Assembly (NCBI GenBank): GCA_027488135.1
Contig: JAIYCH010000090.1
Location: forward strand, 1 to 38,063
Source of the DNA: Saprospiraceae bacterium
GTDB taxonomy: Bacteria > Bacteroidota > Bacteroidia > Chitinophagales > Saprospiraceae
Direction of reading: 5' to 3'
DNA length: 38,063 bases
The stretch's first letter is position 1; each line of letters opens with the position of its first letter. The notes beneath the pieces are model-generated. The model was given only the letters and a program-made list of their open reading frames with translations. It ran no database searches and was not told where the DNA came from. A program made the translations under genes and the position numbers. This document shows, piece by piece, positions 7,756 through 16,035 of the stretch.

Positions 7756-8343
7756 TTAATATCCAAAATTTAAATCTGCAATGAGAGAAATATCCTTTAC
7801 CTCCTTTTCAAACCATTTTAATGGCGCAATATTTTTGTCACCTGTACTGGTATCACATTTAAAAAAAACATAATATAACTGTAAATCCTCCCCTAACAAA
7901 GTCAGTAGCTGGTCTAATCTGGCCTGCCCTTGAATAGGTTGTTGGTAAGGATGAATCATTCTCCATATATAATAGGCCTCGTCATGCCAGGTAATGATTT
8001 TAACCAAAGAAGGAATAGCGCCTCTTTTTTCCAAAAACTGAGCGGCGAGAATACTATGATGTTTACTCCAATCACGTGGAGAGCCCTTTGGTTCAATATA
8101 TTTAAAAGTGTCATGAATAATAGCTACTAATCTTAGGAGGGCGCGATGCTCAAAAGAGAGGTTAACTTTGTCTATATTATCGAGAACTTCTCTTACATGT
8201 TTATAAACTTCCCCTTCCGGATGCCCATAGCGGGGTAAGCCCCAACGGAGACCAGCCTGCACTTCTGGTATAGCCAAAAGATCAGCTTCTTCCTTATTTT
8301 CAGGTTTTAAAATATCCAGTAAATCAAGATAGAATGAAGTCAT
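7756..8343 (-). CDS. HD-domain protein (probable phosphohydrolase)
   Basis: A 195-residue cytoplasmic protein. HD-superfamily metal ligands appear in order: a His in the VYKHVREVLDN helix, the His-Asp doublet in AIIHDTFKY, the histidines in SKHHSILAAQF and a later His-Asp (ITWHDEAYY). This fits a metal-dependent phosphohydrolase, possibly acting on nucleotides. It is too short and lacks the markers for RelA/SpoT or dGTPase. It is the first gene of the minus-strand run 8343 to 5047. It is divergent from comF across a 118-base spacer in which I found no convincing promoter. Confidence 0.8.
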   Translation of the reverse strand: MTSFYLDLLDILKPENKEEADLLAIPEVQAGLRWGLPRYGHPEGEVYKHVREVLDNIDKVNLSFEHRALLRLVAIIHDTFKYIEPKGSPRDWSKHHSILAAQFLEKRGAIPSLVKIITWHDEAYYIWRMIHPYQQPIQGQARLDQLLTLLGEDLQLYYVFFKCDTSTGDKNIAPLKWFEKEVKDISLIADLNFGY

Positions 8344-8461
8344 AAACAGAGGTAAAGTGTCCCAATATAAACTAAAAAAAAAGAACTTTAGGAAGATTGA
8401 ATGGGTATGTTTGTTTTCACAAACGAAATAAAGGTATATCTACCATAAATACAAACGGAAC

Positions 8462-9178
8462 ATGAATAAAAAGAGTTATTTAAGTACTTTATTTACTATG
8501 CTCAAAGATTTACAATCTTTATTCTTCCCACCTATTTGTTTAGCCTGTAAGGGACCGGTAGCTGGTAAAGACACGTTGATGTGCGCGACCTGTCAAGCCA
8601 ATTTACCCTTTACAACCCATCATCTACAAAAAGACAATATGATGGAACAACGATTTTGGGGCAGGATAAATGTTGAGAGAGCCACGGCATTTTTACAATT
8701 TCAAAAAGGGGGAAGTGTTCAAAATCTACTTCATTTTTTAAAATATGAACATCGGGAAGATCTTGGGATATACTTAGGTAACTGGTATGGCAGAGAATTA
8801 AACGAAAACGACATTTATAAAAATATAGATTACGTGATTCCTGTGCCTATACATAAAGAAAGACTAAAAAAGCGAGGTTACAATCAGATAGAGCAATTTT
8901 CCCGCTGCATAGCATTCCAGATTGGAAAAGAATATCGGGGTGATTTATTACACAGAGTAAAAAATAGTAGTACTCAAATAAACCGGAGTAAGGAAGAGCG
9001 ATTTTCACACTTAGAGCGGGCATTTTCGTGGAAAACGCTGAGCGCTTTGGAAGGAAAACATATACTTATCATAGATGACATTATGACAACAGGTGCTACA
9101 TTTGAAGCCTGTTGTTACGCCCTGAAGAACATCAACGGAGTAAAAATAAGTATATGTACCCTTGCCATTGCAGAATAA
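8462..9178 (+). CDS. comF: ComF family phosphoribosyltransferase-like protein
   Basis: A 238-residue protein. An N-terminal zinc-ribbon-like pair of CxxC motifs (CLACKG about residue 25, CATCQ about 42) precedes a type I phosphoribosyltransferase domain. The PRPP loop is the acidic IIDDIMTTGAT near residue 207, and the earlier VIPVPIHKERLKKRGYNQ is characteristic of ComF. ComF proteins are needed for natural DNA uptake in several bacteria and interact with the competence helicase or primosome. No other competence gene is nearby. The ATG at 8462 is used; a second in-frame ATG about 12 codons on would still keep the zinc motif. It ends directly against the stop of convergent pyrH (9178/9179). 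Confidence 0.9.
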   Translation: MNKKSYLSTLFTMLKDLQSLFFPPICLACKGPVAGKDTLMCATCQANLPFTTHHLQKDNMMEQRFWGRINVERATAFLQFQKGGSVQNLLHFLKYEHREDLGIYLGNWYGRELNENDIYKNIDYVIPVPIHKERLKKRGYNQIEQFSRCIAFQIGKEYRGDLLHRVKNSSTQINRSKEERFSHLERAFSWKTLSALEGKHILIIDDIMTTGATFEACCYALKNINGVKISICTLAIAE

Positions 9179-9889
9179 TCAGGAGACTAGCGTTCCCACC
9201 TTTTCACCGTGAATAATCTTAGTTAAATTATCAGGATTAATGATATCAAAAACGATAATAGGGAGATTATTTTCCTGACAGAGCGTAAAAGCCGTCATAT
9301 CCATCACATTTAAGCCAAGGCTTATCACCTTTTCGAAAGAAATGGCATCATATTTAGTGGCATCTGGAAATTTTTCTGGATCGGCGGTATAGATACCATC
9401 TACCCTTGTACCTTTTAGGATAACCTCAGCATTAATTTCATTTGCGCGAAGTGCGGCGGCGGAATCAGTGGTAAAATAAGGATTTCCTGTACCTGCGGAA
9501 AAAATAACCACCCTATTTTTCTCAAGATGTCGAATACAACGTCTTCTAATATAAGGTTCAGCAATTTGATTGATACCAATAGCAGAAACTAGCCGGGTAT
9601 AAACGCCCAGTTTTTCGAGAGTACCTTGAATGGCCATGCCATTAATTACGGTAGCCAGCATACCCATATAATCTCCTTGCACACGTTCGATACCAGAACT
9701 TGACGCTTGTAATCCTCGAAAAATATTTCCGCCTCCTATAACGACAGCCACTTGAACATCGAGATCCACCAACGTTTTTATTTGTAGGCCATAATGCATT
9801 AATTTGTCAGCATCAATACCGAAAGAATTATCCCCCATCAGAGATTCACCACTTAATTTTAAAAGGACGCGTTTATATTTTTTTTCCAC
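9179..9889 (-). CDS. pyrH: UMP kinase
   Basis: A 236-residue amino-acid-kinase-fold enzyme that phosphorylates UMP to UDP in pyrimidine nucleotide synthesis; the bacterial form is hexameric and regulated by GTP and UTP. Visible motifs are KLSGESLMG at the N-terminus, [11 protein letters not shown], the UMP-binding region around [34 protein letters not shown] and the ATP-site stretch [15 protein letters not shown]. Length and motifs are fully typical. The start is GTG at 9889, directly preceded in frame by TAA, so no longer form is possible. It follows tsf but lies beyond a strong terminator, so it probably has its own promoter or depends on readthrough. The usual neighbour frr is absent. Confidence 0.97.
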   Translation of the reverse strand: MEKKYKRVLLKLSGESLMGDNSFGIDADKLMHYGLQIKTLVDLDVQVAVVIGGGNIFRGLQASSSGIERVQGDYMGMLATVINGMAIQGTLEKLGVYTRLVSAIGINQIAEPYIRRRCIRHLEKNRVVIFSAGTGNPYFTTDSAAALRANEINAEVILKGTRVDGIYTADPEKFPDATKYDAISFEKVISLGLNVMDMTAFTLCQENNLPIIVFDIINPDNLTKIIHGEKVGTLVS

Positions 9890-9914
9890 TTAGAGGATTT
9901 TGGTTAGTGAGCGC

Positions 9915-9949
9915 AAAAAAAAGGCGAACCGTAAAACGATTCGCCTTTT
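9915..9949 (-). terminator. Rho-independent terminator after tsf
   Basis: AAAAGGCGAA (9919-9928) pairs with TTCGCCTTTT (9940-9949). The inner stem CGT/ACG closes an AAA loop, with one C/A mismatch. Read on the minus strand, the hairpin runs into eight T residues (complement of 9915-9922). It begins three bases after the tsf stop and closes the rplM-rpsI-rpsB-tsf unit before pyrH. Confidence 0.9.
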
Positions 9950-9952
9950 GAA

Positions 9953-10789
9953 TTATCCTAAAGCTACGTGCTTGAAAGCGGTAACGGTGAGATTTTTATC
10001 AATTTTCTGAAGGTATTGCTCAACAGTAACTGAATTGTCTTTTACGAATTGTTGATTTAACAACGTCATTTCCTTAAAGAACTTATTCAATTTACCTAAG
10101 GCAATCTTCTCTAACATTTCTTCTGGTTTGCCTTCATTTCTGGCAATTTCCTTACCTATTTCAATTTCCTTTTCCACTAAAGAAGAGTCCACTGAGTCTT
10201 TATTAACGGCGATAGGCTTCATAGCAGCGACCTGCATAGCCACGTCTCTTCCGGCATCGAAGCAGGCAGGATTGTCTATAGAAAGAGCAACGATAACAGC
10301 AGCACGGTTACCCATGTGAATATAAGGGCACACCTGAGCCGCCTCAAGAAACTGGTAATCAGCTACTTCAACTTTTTCACCAATAACACCAACTTGTTCG
10401 ATAACTTTTTTACTGATAGAGATAGATCCATCGAAAGAAAGGTCCAAAAGTTCCTCTTTAGAAGCGGGAAGATTAGCGAGAGCGATATCAGCTATTTTTT
10501 TGGCGATAGCTACGAAATCAACATTTTTAGCAACGAAATCAGTTTCGCAACTCAACTTAATAATAACACCTTTTTTACGATCATCGGAAACGGCGGCTAC
10601 GACGGCACCTTCAGTTGCTTCGCGATCTGCTCTTTTTGCAGAAAGTTTCTCTCCTTTTTTACGGAGACCTTCGATGGCTTTTTCAAAATCTCCCTCTGCT
10701 TCAGTGAGAGCTTGTTTGCAATCCATCATACCTGCACCGGTCAAATCTCTTAATTTTTTGACATCGGTGGCTGAAATAGATACGCTCAT
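9953..10789 (-). CDS. tsf: Elongation factor Ts
   Basis: A 278-residue nucleotide exchange factor for EF-Tu. The N-terminal UBA-like region contains VKKLRDLTGAGMMDCKQAL, the family signature, followed by an EF-Ts core with KLSCETDFVAKN and the middle IHMGNRAAVIVAL segment. The length is typical for Bacteroidota. It lies 43 bases after rpsB, the classical arrangement, and is followed by a strong terminator. Two long reading frames on the opposite strand (10316-10753 and 10500-10973) are shadows of this gene. Confidence 0.97.
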   Translation of the reverse strand: MSVSISATDVKKLRDLTGAGMMDCKQALTEAEGDFEKAIEGLRKKGEKLSAKRADREATEGAVVAAVSDDRKKGVIIKLSCETDFVAKNVDFVAIAKKIADIALANLPASKEELLDLSFDGSISISKKVIEQVGVIGEKVEVADYQFLEAAQVCPYIHMGNRAAVIVALSIDNPACFDAGRDVAMQVAAMKPIAVNKDSVDSSLVEKEIEIGKEIARNEGKPEEMLEKIALGKLNKFFKEMTLLNQQFVKDNSVTVEQYLQKIDKNLTVTAFKHVALG

Positions 10790-10832
10790 TTTATATTATG
10801 TTTGGTTTGGAAAAAGTAACCGGTTTATAAAA

Positions 10833-11555
10833 TTAAACAGCCGTTGCTTCGCTTTCAGTCTTCACCTTATTACGTTCTTCAAGACCCTCCAAAATGGCAT
10901 CCACCATATAATTGGTGATGATACGAATAGATTTAGAAGCGTCATCATTTCCCGGAATGGCGAAGTCAACTAAATTTGGGTCTGAATTAGTATCAACTAT
11001 ACCAAAAGTACGAATGCCCAAACGTTGCGCTTCTGCTATAGCGATATGCTCATGAGCAATATCCACTACGAAAAGAGCTGCGGGAAGGCGACCTAAGTTA
11101 GCGATACCACCAAGAACCTTCTCCAATTTATCCTTTTCACGGGACATAGTTAAACGTTCTTTTTTTGTAACGCTTGAAAGTGTTCCATCTCCAAGCATTT
11201 TCTCGAAAGATTGCATTTTCTTGATAGACTTACGAATGGTGGTAAAGTTGGTCATCATACCACCTAACCAACGATCACAAACATAAGGCATACCTGCGCG
11301 ACGTGCTGCTTCGGTAACAATATCTCTTGCTTGTTTTTTAGTGGCTACGAAGAGCACTTTTTTACCTGATTTTGCTAAGGCACGCATGGCATTAGCAGCG
11401 CGATCTAAACCTTCAGAGGTACGATTTAGGTCGATGATATGGATGCCTTTGCGTTCCATAAAAATGTACGGGGACATTTTTGGATTCCACTTCTTTTTAA
11501 GGTGTCCAAAATGTACACCTGCATCCAGTAATTCTTTATAAGTTGGCTTATTCAT
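10833..11555 (-). CDS. rpsB: 30S ribosomal protein S2
   Basis: The chosen start at 11555 gives 240 residues beginning MNKPTYKELLDAGVHFGHLK, the standard S2 N-terminus. The GVHFGH motif, KKVLFVATKKQA, CDRWLGGMMTNF and the late VDTNSDPN motif are all present. An in-frame upstream extension to 11678 adds 41 residues with no S2 similarity and crosses the end of rpsI, so I reject it. S2 binds the 30S body late in assembly and recruits S1. It is part of the rplM-rpsI-rpsB-tsf unit; the 46-base gap after rpsI might hold an extra promoter, but none is clear. Confidence 0.96.
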   Translation of the reverse strand: MNKPTYKELLDAGVHFGHLKKKWNPKMSPYIFMERKGIHIIDLNRTSEGLDRAANAMRALAKSGKKVLFVATKKQARDIVTEAARRAGMPYVCDRWLGGMMTNFTTIRKSIKKMQSFEKMLGDGTLSSVTKKERLTMSREKDKLEKVLGGIANLGRLPAALFVVDIAHEHIAIAEAQRLGIRTFGIVDTNSDPNLVDFAIPGNDDASKSIRIITNYMVDAILEGLEERNKVKTESEATAV

Positions 11556-11601
11556 ATCTTTACAAATTTGGGGATAATAAATGCTACCCTGATTTAAAGG
11601 A

Positions 11602-11988
11602 TTAACGTTTACTGAATTGGAAGCTCTTTCTTGCTTTTGGTTTACCGTATTTCTTACGTTCAACCTCACGTGAATCACGTGTTAAGAATTTCCTATCTTT
11701 TAGTGGTTTTCTAAAGTCTGCATTTAGCTCCACTAAAGCACGAGAAATACCCATACGAACTGCTTCTGCCTGACCTTTGAAACCGCCACCACTGACATTT
11801 ACAACAACATCATATAATTTAGCTACTTCCACTTCTTCCAGCGGCGCCATTACAGAAAGTTGTACGTGTTCCTGAGGAAAATAGGCTTTATAATCCTTAC
11901 CATTCACAAGAATGTTTCCTTCCCCTTTTTTTAGATAGACACGGGCTACCGAACACTTTCTTCTACCCGTTGCATTAATCATTTCCAT
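11602..11988 (-). CDS. rpsI: 30S ribosomal protein S9
   Basis: A 128-residue protein. The N-terminal ATGRRKCSVARVYL and the basic C-terminal tail (ERKKYGKPKARKSFQFSKR, ending Lys-Arg) are diagnostic; the tail reaches the P-site tRNA. It includes the usual GGGFKGQAEAVRMGISRALV segment. It follows rplM by 23 bases, the near-universal L13-S9 pairing. The first two ATG codons are two residues apart and either would work. Confidence 0.97.
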   Translation of the reverse strand: MEMINATGRRKCSVARVYLKKGEGNILVNGKDYKAYFPQEHVQLSVMAPLEEVEVAKLYDVVVNVSGGGFKGQAEAVRMGISRALVELNADFRKPLKDRKFLTRDSREVERKKYGKPKARKSFQFSKR

Positions 11989-12011
11989 ATACGATGCTTA
12001 CTATTAGCGAA

Positions 12012-12452
12012 TTACCCGAGAACCTCTGGTTTTTGTGCTTGGTGGGGATGTTCAGCCCCGGTGTAAATAAATAATTTTTTAATCATACTTCTTCCCAAAC
12101 GATTTTTAGGAAGCATGCCTTTAACCGCACGTTCCACGATGTCATTTGGCTTGCGAGCCATTAGTTCCTGTGCCGTGTAGGTCTTTTGACCACCAGGATA
12201 ACCTGTGTAATGTCTGTAAACTTTGTCTTGCATTTTCTGACCAGTAAAGCGAACTTTATCTGCATTTAACACAATAACAAAATCTCCTGCATCTGCGTGT
12301 GGTGTGTAGGAAGGTTTATTTTTACCCCGAAGGATAGTAGCAATCTTAGTACAAAGGCGACCTACTATCTCTCCTTCTGCATCAATAACGTACCACTTGT
12401 GCTGAACAGTTTGTTTATTGGCGTGTACCGTCTTGTAACTGAGCGTATCCAC
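12012..12452 (-). CDS. rplM: 50S ribosomal protein L13
   Basis: A 146-residue early-assembling 50S protein. Recognised by WYVIDAEGEIVGRLCTKIA, the GDFVIVLNADKVRFTGQK segment, HTGYPGG and AVKGMLPKNRLGR. The start is GTG at 12452, since the frame upstream reaches TAA at 12465-12467 without any ATG. It is the first gene of the ribosomal unit, transcribed from a consensus promoter about 55-85 bases upstream. Confidence 0.97.
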   Translation of the reverse strand: MDTLSYKTVHANKQTVQHKWYVIDAEGEIVGRLCTKIATILRGKNKPSYTPHADAGDFVIVLNADKVRFTGQKMQDKVYRHYTGYPGGQKTYTAQELMARKPNDIVERAVKGMLPKNRLGRSMIKKLFIYTGAEHPHQAQKPEVLG

Positions 12453-12507
12453 TATTTGATTTGTTTAAAATGAAGGAATTAAGAAAAACTGCTTAAATAA
12501 GCGACTG

Positions 12508-12538
12508 CAAAAGTATATTTCTTTTTATTCCAAACAAA
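12508..12538 (-). promoter_or_regulatory. Bacteroidota-type promoter of the rplM operon
   Basis: On the minus strand TTTG (complement of 12535-12538) and TACTTTTG (complement of 12508-12515) are separated by 19 bases, an exact match to TTTG-N19-TAnnTTTG. The predicted start of transcription is near 12500, leaving a leader of about 48 bases before the GTG of rplM. Confidence 0.75.
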
Positions 12539-12674
12539 CTTTTATGTCATTTTTTTTTATAAAAAAATCGTAACTACCTGAAAAACAATAAAAATTTCGA
12601 CATCTTTTTTTTATACCCTAACCAACTTTTTACTTTTCCTTTTGTTATTCCTTCCTTCTACCTAAAGAAATCGC

Positions 12675-12682
12675 TAAATTTG
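12675..12682 (+). promoter_or_regulatory. Possible -7 element of the mevalonate operon
   Basis: TAAATTTG fits TAnnTTTG and lies 19 bases before the fni ATG. The nearest upstream TTTG (12641-12644) is 30 bases away, too far for the consensus, so the promoter is only partly supported. The leader would be about a dozen bases. Confidence 0.35.
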
Positions 12683-12701
12683 TCCTTGAAAATATCATTT
12701 A

Positions 12702-13751
12702 ATGTCAGAAAAAAAAACCTTTACTCCTGATAATGACCCTACTGCATCGAGTAGAAAGCAGGATCACATTGAACTTGCCTTCCGGTCTCAGGTTTCATCA
12801 GCCGATATACGGAACGAATTTTACTATGAGCCGCTTCTTTCTGCCCATCCTGCTGACGCCTCTCTACTCGAAACTCCTTTTGGATCAAAAGTAATGCGTG
12901 CGCCATTATGGGTTTCCAGTATGACAGGAGGTACGGCATTGGCTGGAAAAATTAATAAAAATCTGGCGCTTGCCTGTGCCGAATTTGGCCTGGGTTTAGG
13001 TCTCGGATCTTGCAGACCCTTGCTTTTCAGTGATGAAACATTAAGCGACTATGCCGTCAGGCCCATTTTAGGCGAGAGTGTTCCCTTTTATGCCAATTTG
13101 GGCATTGCTCAAATCGAAAAATTGTGGCTGCAGAAAGAATTATTCAGAATCCCTGCTTTAATTGAAAAACTAGCGGCAGATGGCCTAATTATTCATATCA
13201 ATCCTCTACAGGAATGGCTACAACCCGAAGGAGACAGATTTACCTATCCTCCCATTTTTATTATTCAGGAACTCATCCGCCATTATCCAGAAATTTCACT
13301 CATCGTCAAAGAGGTGGGGCAAGGAATGGGGCCGCAAAGTCTTAAAAAACTGCTTATGTTACCTCTCACTGCGGTAGAATTTGCAGCAGGAGGTGGAACA
13401 AATTTTTCAAAATTAGAGCTCTTTCGCGCCCACCCCGACCGTGCCGAAGCCTTAGATCCCTTAACCAAAGTAGGTCACGATGCCAATCAAATGCTTGGCT
13501 TTTGTAATGATATTTTCTTGAACCATGCACCAGATATAAAATGTAAACTCCTTATCATTTCCGGAGGAATTCAAGACTTTTTACACGGTCATTATTTAGT
13601 AAAGAAATCTAAAATACCTGCAGTTTATGGTCAGGCTTCCTTATTTTTAAAATACGCCAGAGATGATTATTCAACCCTACAATCGTTTGTCAAACATCAG
13701 ATTGAAGGACTTGTTGTAGCTAATCATTTTTTAACTATGCCACCGTCCTAA
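12702..13751 (+). CDS. fni: Type 2 isopentenyl-diphosphate delta-isomerase
   Basis: A 349-residue FMN- and NADPH-dependent enzyme that interconverts IPP and DMAPP. Type 2 features are an N-terminal RKQDHIELAF, the SSMTGGTA strand, the active-site region HINPLQEW, VKEVGQGM, the glycine-rich AAGGGTNF and the phosphate-binding ISGGIQDF. It is unrelated to the Nudix-type (type 1) enzyme. It is the first gene of an operon with HMG-CoA reductase (12-base gap) and a GHMP kinase. This shows that isoprenoids here are made by the mevalonate route, where an isomerase is essential. Confidence 0.93.
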   Translation: MSEKKTFTPDNDPTASSRKQDHIELAFRSQVSSADIRNEFYYEPLLSAHPADASLLETPFGSKVMRAPLWVSSMTGGTALAGKINKNLALACAEFGLGLGLGSCRPLLFSDETLSDYAVRPILGESVPFYANLGIAQIEKLWLQKELFRIPALIEKLAADGLIIHINPLQEWLQPEGDRFTYPPIFIIQELIRHYPEISLIVKEVGQGMGPQSLKKLLMLPLTAVEFAAGGGTNFSKLELFRAHPDRAEALDPLTKVGHDANQMLGFCNDIFLNHAPDIKCKLLIISGGIQDFLHGHYLVKKSKIPAVYGQASLFLKYARDDYSTLQSFVKHQIEGLVVANHFLTMPPS

Positions 13752-13763
13752 TGCATCTCCCCC

Positions 13764-15095
13764 ATGAGTGATAAAATAATTTCCGGATTTTCAAAATTAT
13801 CTAAAAAGGAAAAAATAGATTGGGTAAATACACACTATGGTAATGCTCCTGTCACATCCAATACCGATGATTTCTCCGTTTTTTGTCATGAAAATCCAGC
13901 CATTCAAGAAGTAATAGATGGATTTAGTGAAAATACTATAAGTAATTTTATTCTTCCTTATGGTATAGCTCCCAATTTTTTAATCAATGGTGTGGTTTAT
14001 GCCGTACCTATGGTGATTGAGGAGAGTTCCGTGGTGGCTGCTGCTTCCAGTGCATCAAAATTCTGGCTATCCAGGGGCGGCTTTACATCGACTGTTTTAT
14101 CTACCGTTAAAATTGGACAGATCCATTTCAAATGGTTTGGTGATACTTCCCTGTTATATCGTTTATTTCCTGACATAAAAGAGAAGCTTCTACTGGAGAG
14201 TAACCATTTAGGTGCTAATATGGTAAAAAGAGGGGGTGGCGTCACAGATATAGAACTCCTTCATTTCGGTCATTTTGAGGAAGGTCTTTATCAACTTAGG
14301 GTCAAATTTGAGACGGTAAATTCTATGGGTGCCAATTTTATTAATACCCATTTAGAATCGTTTTCATCGTCACTCAAAGAATATTTTAATTCCTGCAGCT
14401 TGCTTTCTCCTGAAGACAGAGAGCTCCTTATTATTATGTCCATTTTATCAAATTATACGCCTGAATGTTTGGTAACGGCCACGGTCAGTTGTCCTGTCAG
14501 TGATTTTAATGGCATATATAAAGATATGGATGCTGCTGAATTTGCCAATAAATTTCAACAAGCTGTGCGTATTGCTGAAATTGATCCATACAGAGCCACC
14601 ACACATAATAAGGGCATTTTTAACGGTATTGACGCCGTTATTATGGCTACCGGTAATGATTTCAGAGCTGTAGAAGCAGGAGGACATGCTTACGCAGCAA
14701 AAGATGGTTCCTACAAATCTTTGAGTGTTTGCCAGATTGAAAATGATATTTTTACATTTTCCCTGACGCTTCCGCTGGCTATTGGAACCGTCGGCGGCTT
14801 AACTCACCTGCATCCTTTAGCAAAAAAAACACTCTCCATTTTAGGTGAGCCCGATGCTCCCACGCTTATGCAAATCGTTGCTGCAGTGGGCCTTGCACAA
14901 AATTTTGCCGCAGTGAAGTCATTAATTACTTCAGGTATCCAGGACGGGCACATGCGTATGCACCTTATGAATATCCTGGTCCATCTACAGGCGAATGAGG
15001 AGGAAAAAAGCAGCGCTTTACATCATTTCAGCAAGATACCTGTGTCTTTTTCCTCGGTTCGTGAGTTCTTAGATTCAATGCGGTCTGAAAAATGA
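13764..15095 (+). CDS. mvaA: Hydroxymethylglutaryl-CoA reductase, class II type
   Basis: A 443-residue enzyme linking HMG-CoA and mevalonate. Class II features are the ENTISNFILPYGIAPNF start of the domain, the catalytic Glu in VIEESSVVAAAS, the catalytic Lys in HNKGIFNGIDAV, the Asp in GNDFRAVEAGG and the C-terminal catalytic His in GHMRMHL. Database names often call this class 'degradative', after the Pseudomonas mevalonii enzyme. Its position between IPP isomerase and a GHMP kinase argues for biosynthesis. Its stop overlaps the ATG of the next gene by four bases (15092-15095), suggesting translational coupling. Confidence 0.95.
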   Translation: MSDKIISGFSKLSKKEKIDWVNTHYGNAPVTSNTDDFSVFCHENPAIQEVIDGFSENTISNFILPYGIAPNFLINGVVYAVPMVIEESSVVAAASSASKFWLSRGGFTSTVLSTVKIGQIHFKWFGDTSLLYRLFPDIKEKLLLESNHLGANMVKRGGGVTDIELLHFGHFEEGLYQLRVKFETVNSMGANFINTHLESFSSSLKEYFNSCSLLSPEDRELLIIMSILSNYTPECLVTATVSCPVSDFNGIYKDMDAAEFANKFQQAVRIAEIDPYRATTHNKGIFNGIDAVIMATGNDFRAVEAGGHAYAAKDGSYKSLSVCQIENDIFTFSLTLPLAIGTVGGLTHLHPLAKKTLSILGEPDAPTLMQIVAAVGLAQNFAAVKSLITSGIQDGHMRMHLMNILVHLQANEEEKSSALHHFSKIPVSFSSVREFLDSMRSEK

Positions 15096-16030
15096 ATGGG
15101 ACAACTTATTTTTCACATGGAAAACTCTTAATAACAGGAGAATATGCTGTTTTAGACGGGGCAAAAGCATTAGCCCTGCCTACTACATGTGGTCAGCATC
15201 TGCATTTTCATCCCCAACCTGGTTCACATTGCCTCCTTTGGGAGAGCTTCACTGATAAAGGACATTTGTGGTTTTCTGCCTCCTGGGAGCTACCTTCCAT
15301 GAAGGTTATTGTCGGTGAGGGGTTGACTGAAACAGATATACTCACCTCATTATTAACCAGTATGATGTCAGAAAAGGGACTTCCTGCTTCTTTTTTTGAA
15401 GGCAAAATAGAAACCCGTCTCGATTTTCCAAGAGAATGGGGACTAGGAACCAGTTCCACTCTTATCTCTTTACTTTCAAAATGGACTCAAATCAATCCTT
15501 ATTATTTGTTGGAAAAATCATTCGGAGGTTCCGGATATGATATTGCCGCCGCCGCCGCAACTGGTCCATTCACCTATAGAAGAATAAAGGAAAATAGCGA
15601 AAAACCTGATGTGAAAACAGCGCCGTTTAACCCCTTGTTTTTAAACAAAATTTACTTCCTTTTCTCTGGCAAAAAGAAAAACAGCAGAGAAGGAATTTCA
15701 AGCTACCGTTCTAAATCATTAAACCCTGCCTATATTTCCGAAATATCACAACTCACTGAAAAAATTCTTACCGTTGAGCATTTTTCAGACTTTTGCGCAC
15801 TGATAAAAAAACACGAAGAAATTACCGGCCTTCAACTGGATTTAATACCTATACAGGAGGAATATTTTTCAGATTTTCAAGGAGTAGTAAAATCTCTGGG
15901 CGCTTGGGGCGGTGATTTCTTGATGATTTTAACCGAACTACCCCAAAGTGACATTATAATTTACTTCAAAAAGAAAGGTTTTTCAACCCTTTTCACCTAT
16001 AACGAATTGATATTTAGTGAAAATAAATAA
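15092..16030 (+). CDS. GYDIA-type GHMP kinase (probable mevalonate-pathway kinase)
   Basis: A 312-residue GHMP-fold kinase. The N-terminal HGKLLITGEYAVLDGAKALA matches the mevalonate-kinase-like start. The phosphate loop is GLGTSSTL (Thr instead of the usual Ser), and GSGYDIAAAA is the motif for which the Bacteroidota GYDIA subfamily is named. The third GHMP motif is GAWGGDF. It is translationally coupled to HMG-CoA reductase, so mevalonate or phosphomevalonate is the probable substrate. Which phosphorylation step it performs cannot be told from sequence. Diphosphomevalonate decarboxylase and the other kinases are not in this window. Confidence 0.88.
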   Translation: MNGTTYFSHGKLLITGEYAVLDGAKALALPTTCGQHLHFHPQPGSHCLLWESFTDKGHLWFSASWELPSMKVIVGEGLTETDILTSLLTSMMSEKGLPASFFEGKIETRLDFPREWGLGTSSTLISLLSKWTQINPYYLLEKSFGGSGYDIAAAAATGPFTYRRIKENSEKPDVKTAPFNPLFLNKIYFLFSGKKKNSREGISSYRSKSLNPAYISEISQLTEKILTVEHFSDFCALIKKHEEITGLQLDLIPIQEEYFSDFQGVVKSLGAWGGDFLMILTELPQSDIIIYFKKKGFSTLFTYNELIFSENK

Positions 16031-16035
16031 AAATT

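Noticed and set aside
10316-10973. Plus-strand frames opposite tsf and rpsB
   Set aside because: Both lie in other frames of strongly conserved genes and have no recognisable features.
11556-11678. N-terminal extension of rpsB by 41 residues
   Set aside because: The extra residues have no S2 similarity and overlap the end of rpsI, while MNKPTYKELLDAGVHFGH at 11555 is the standard S2 start.
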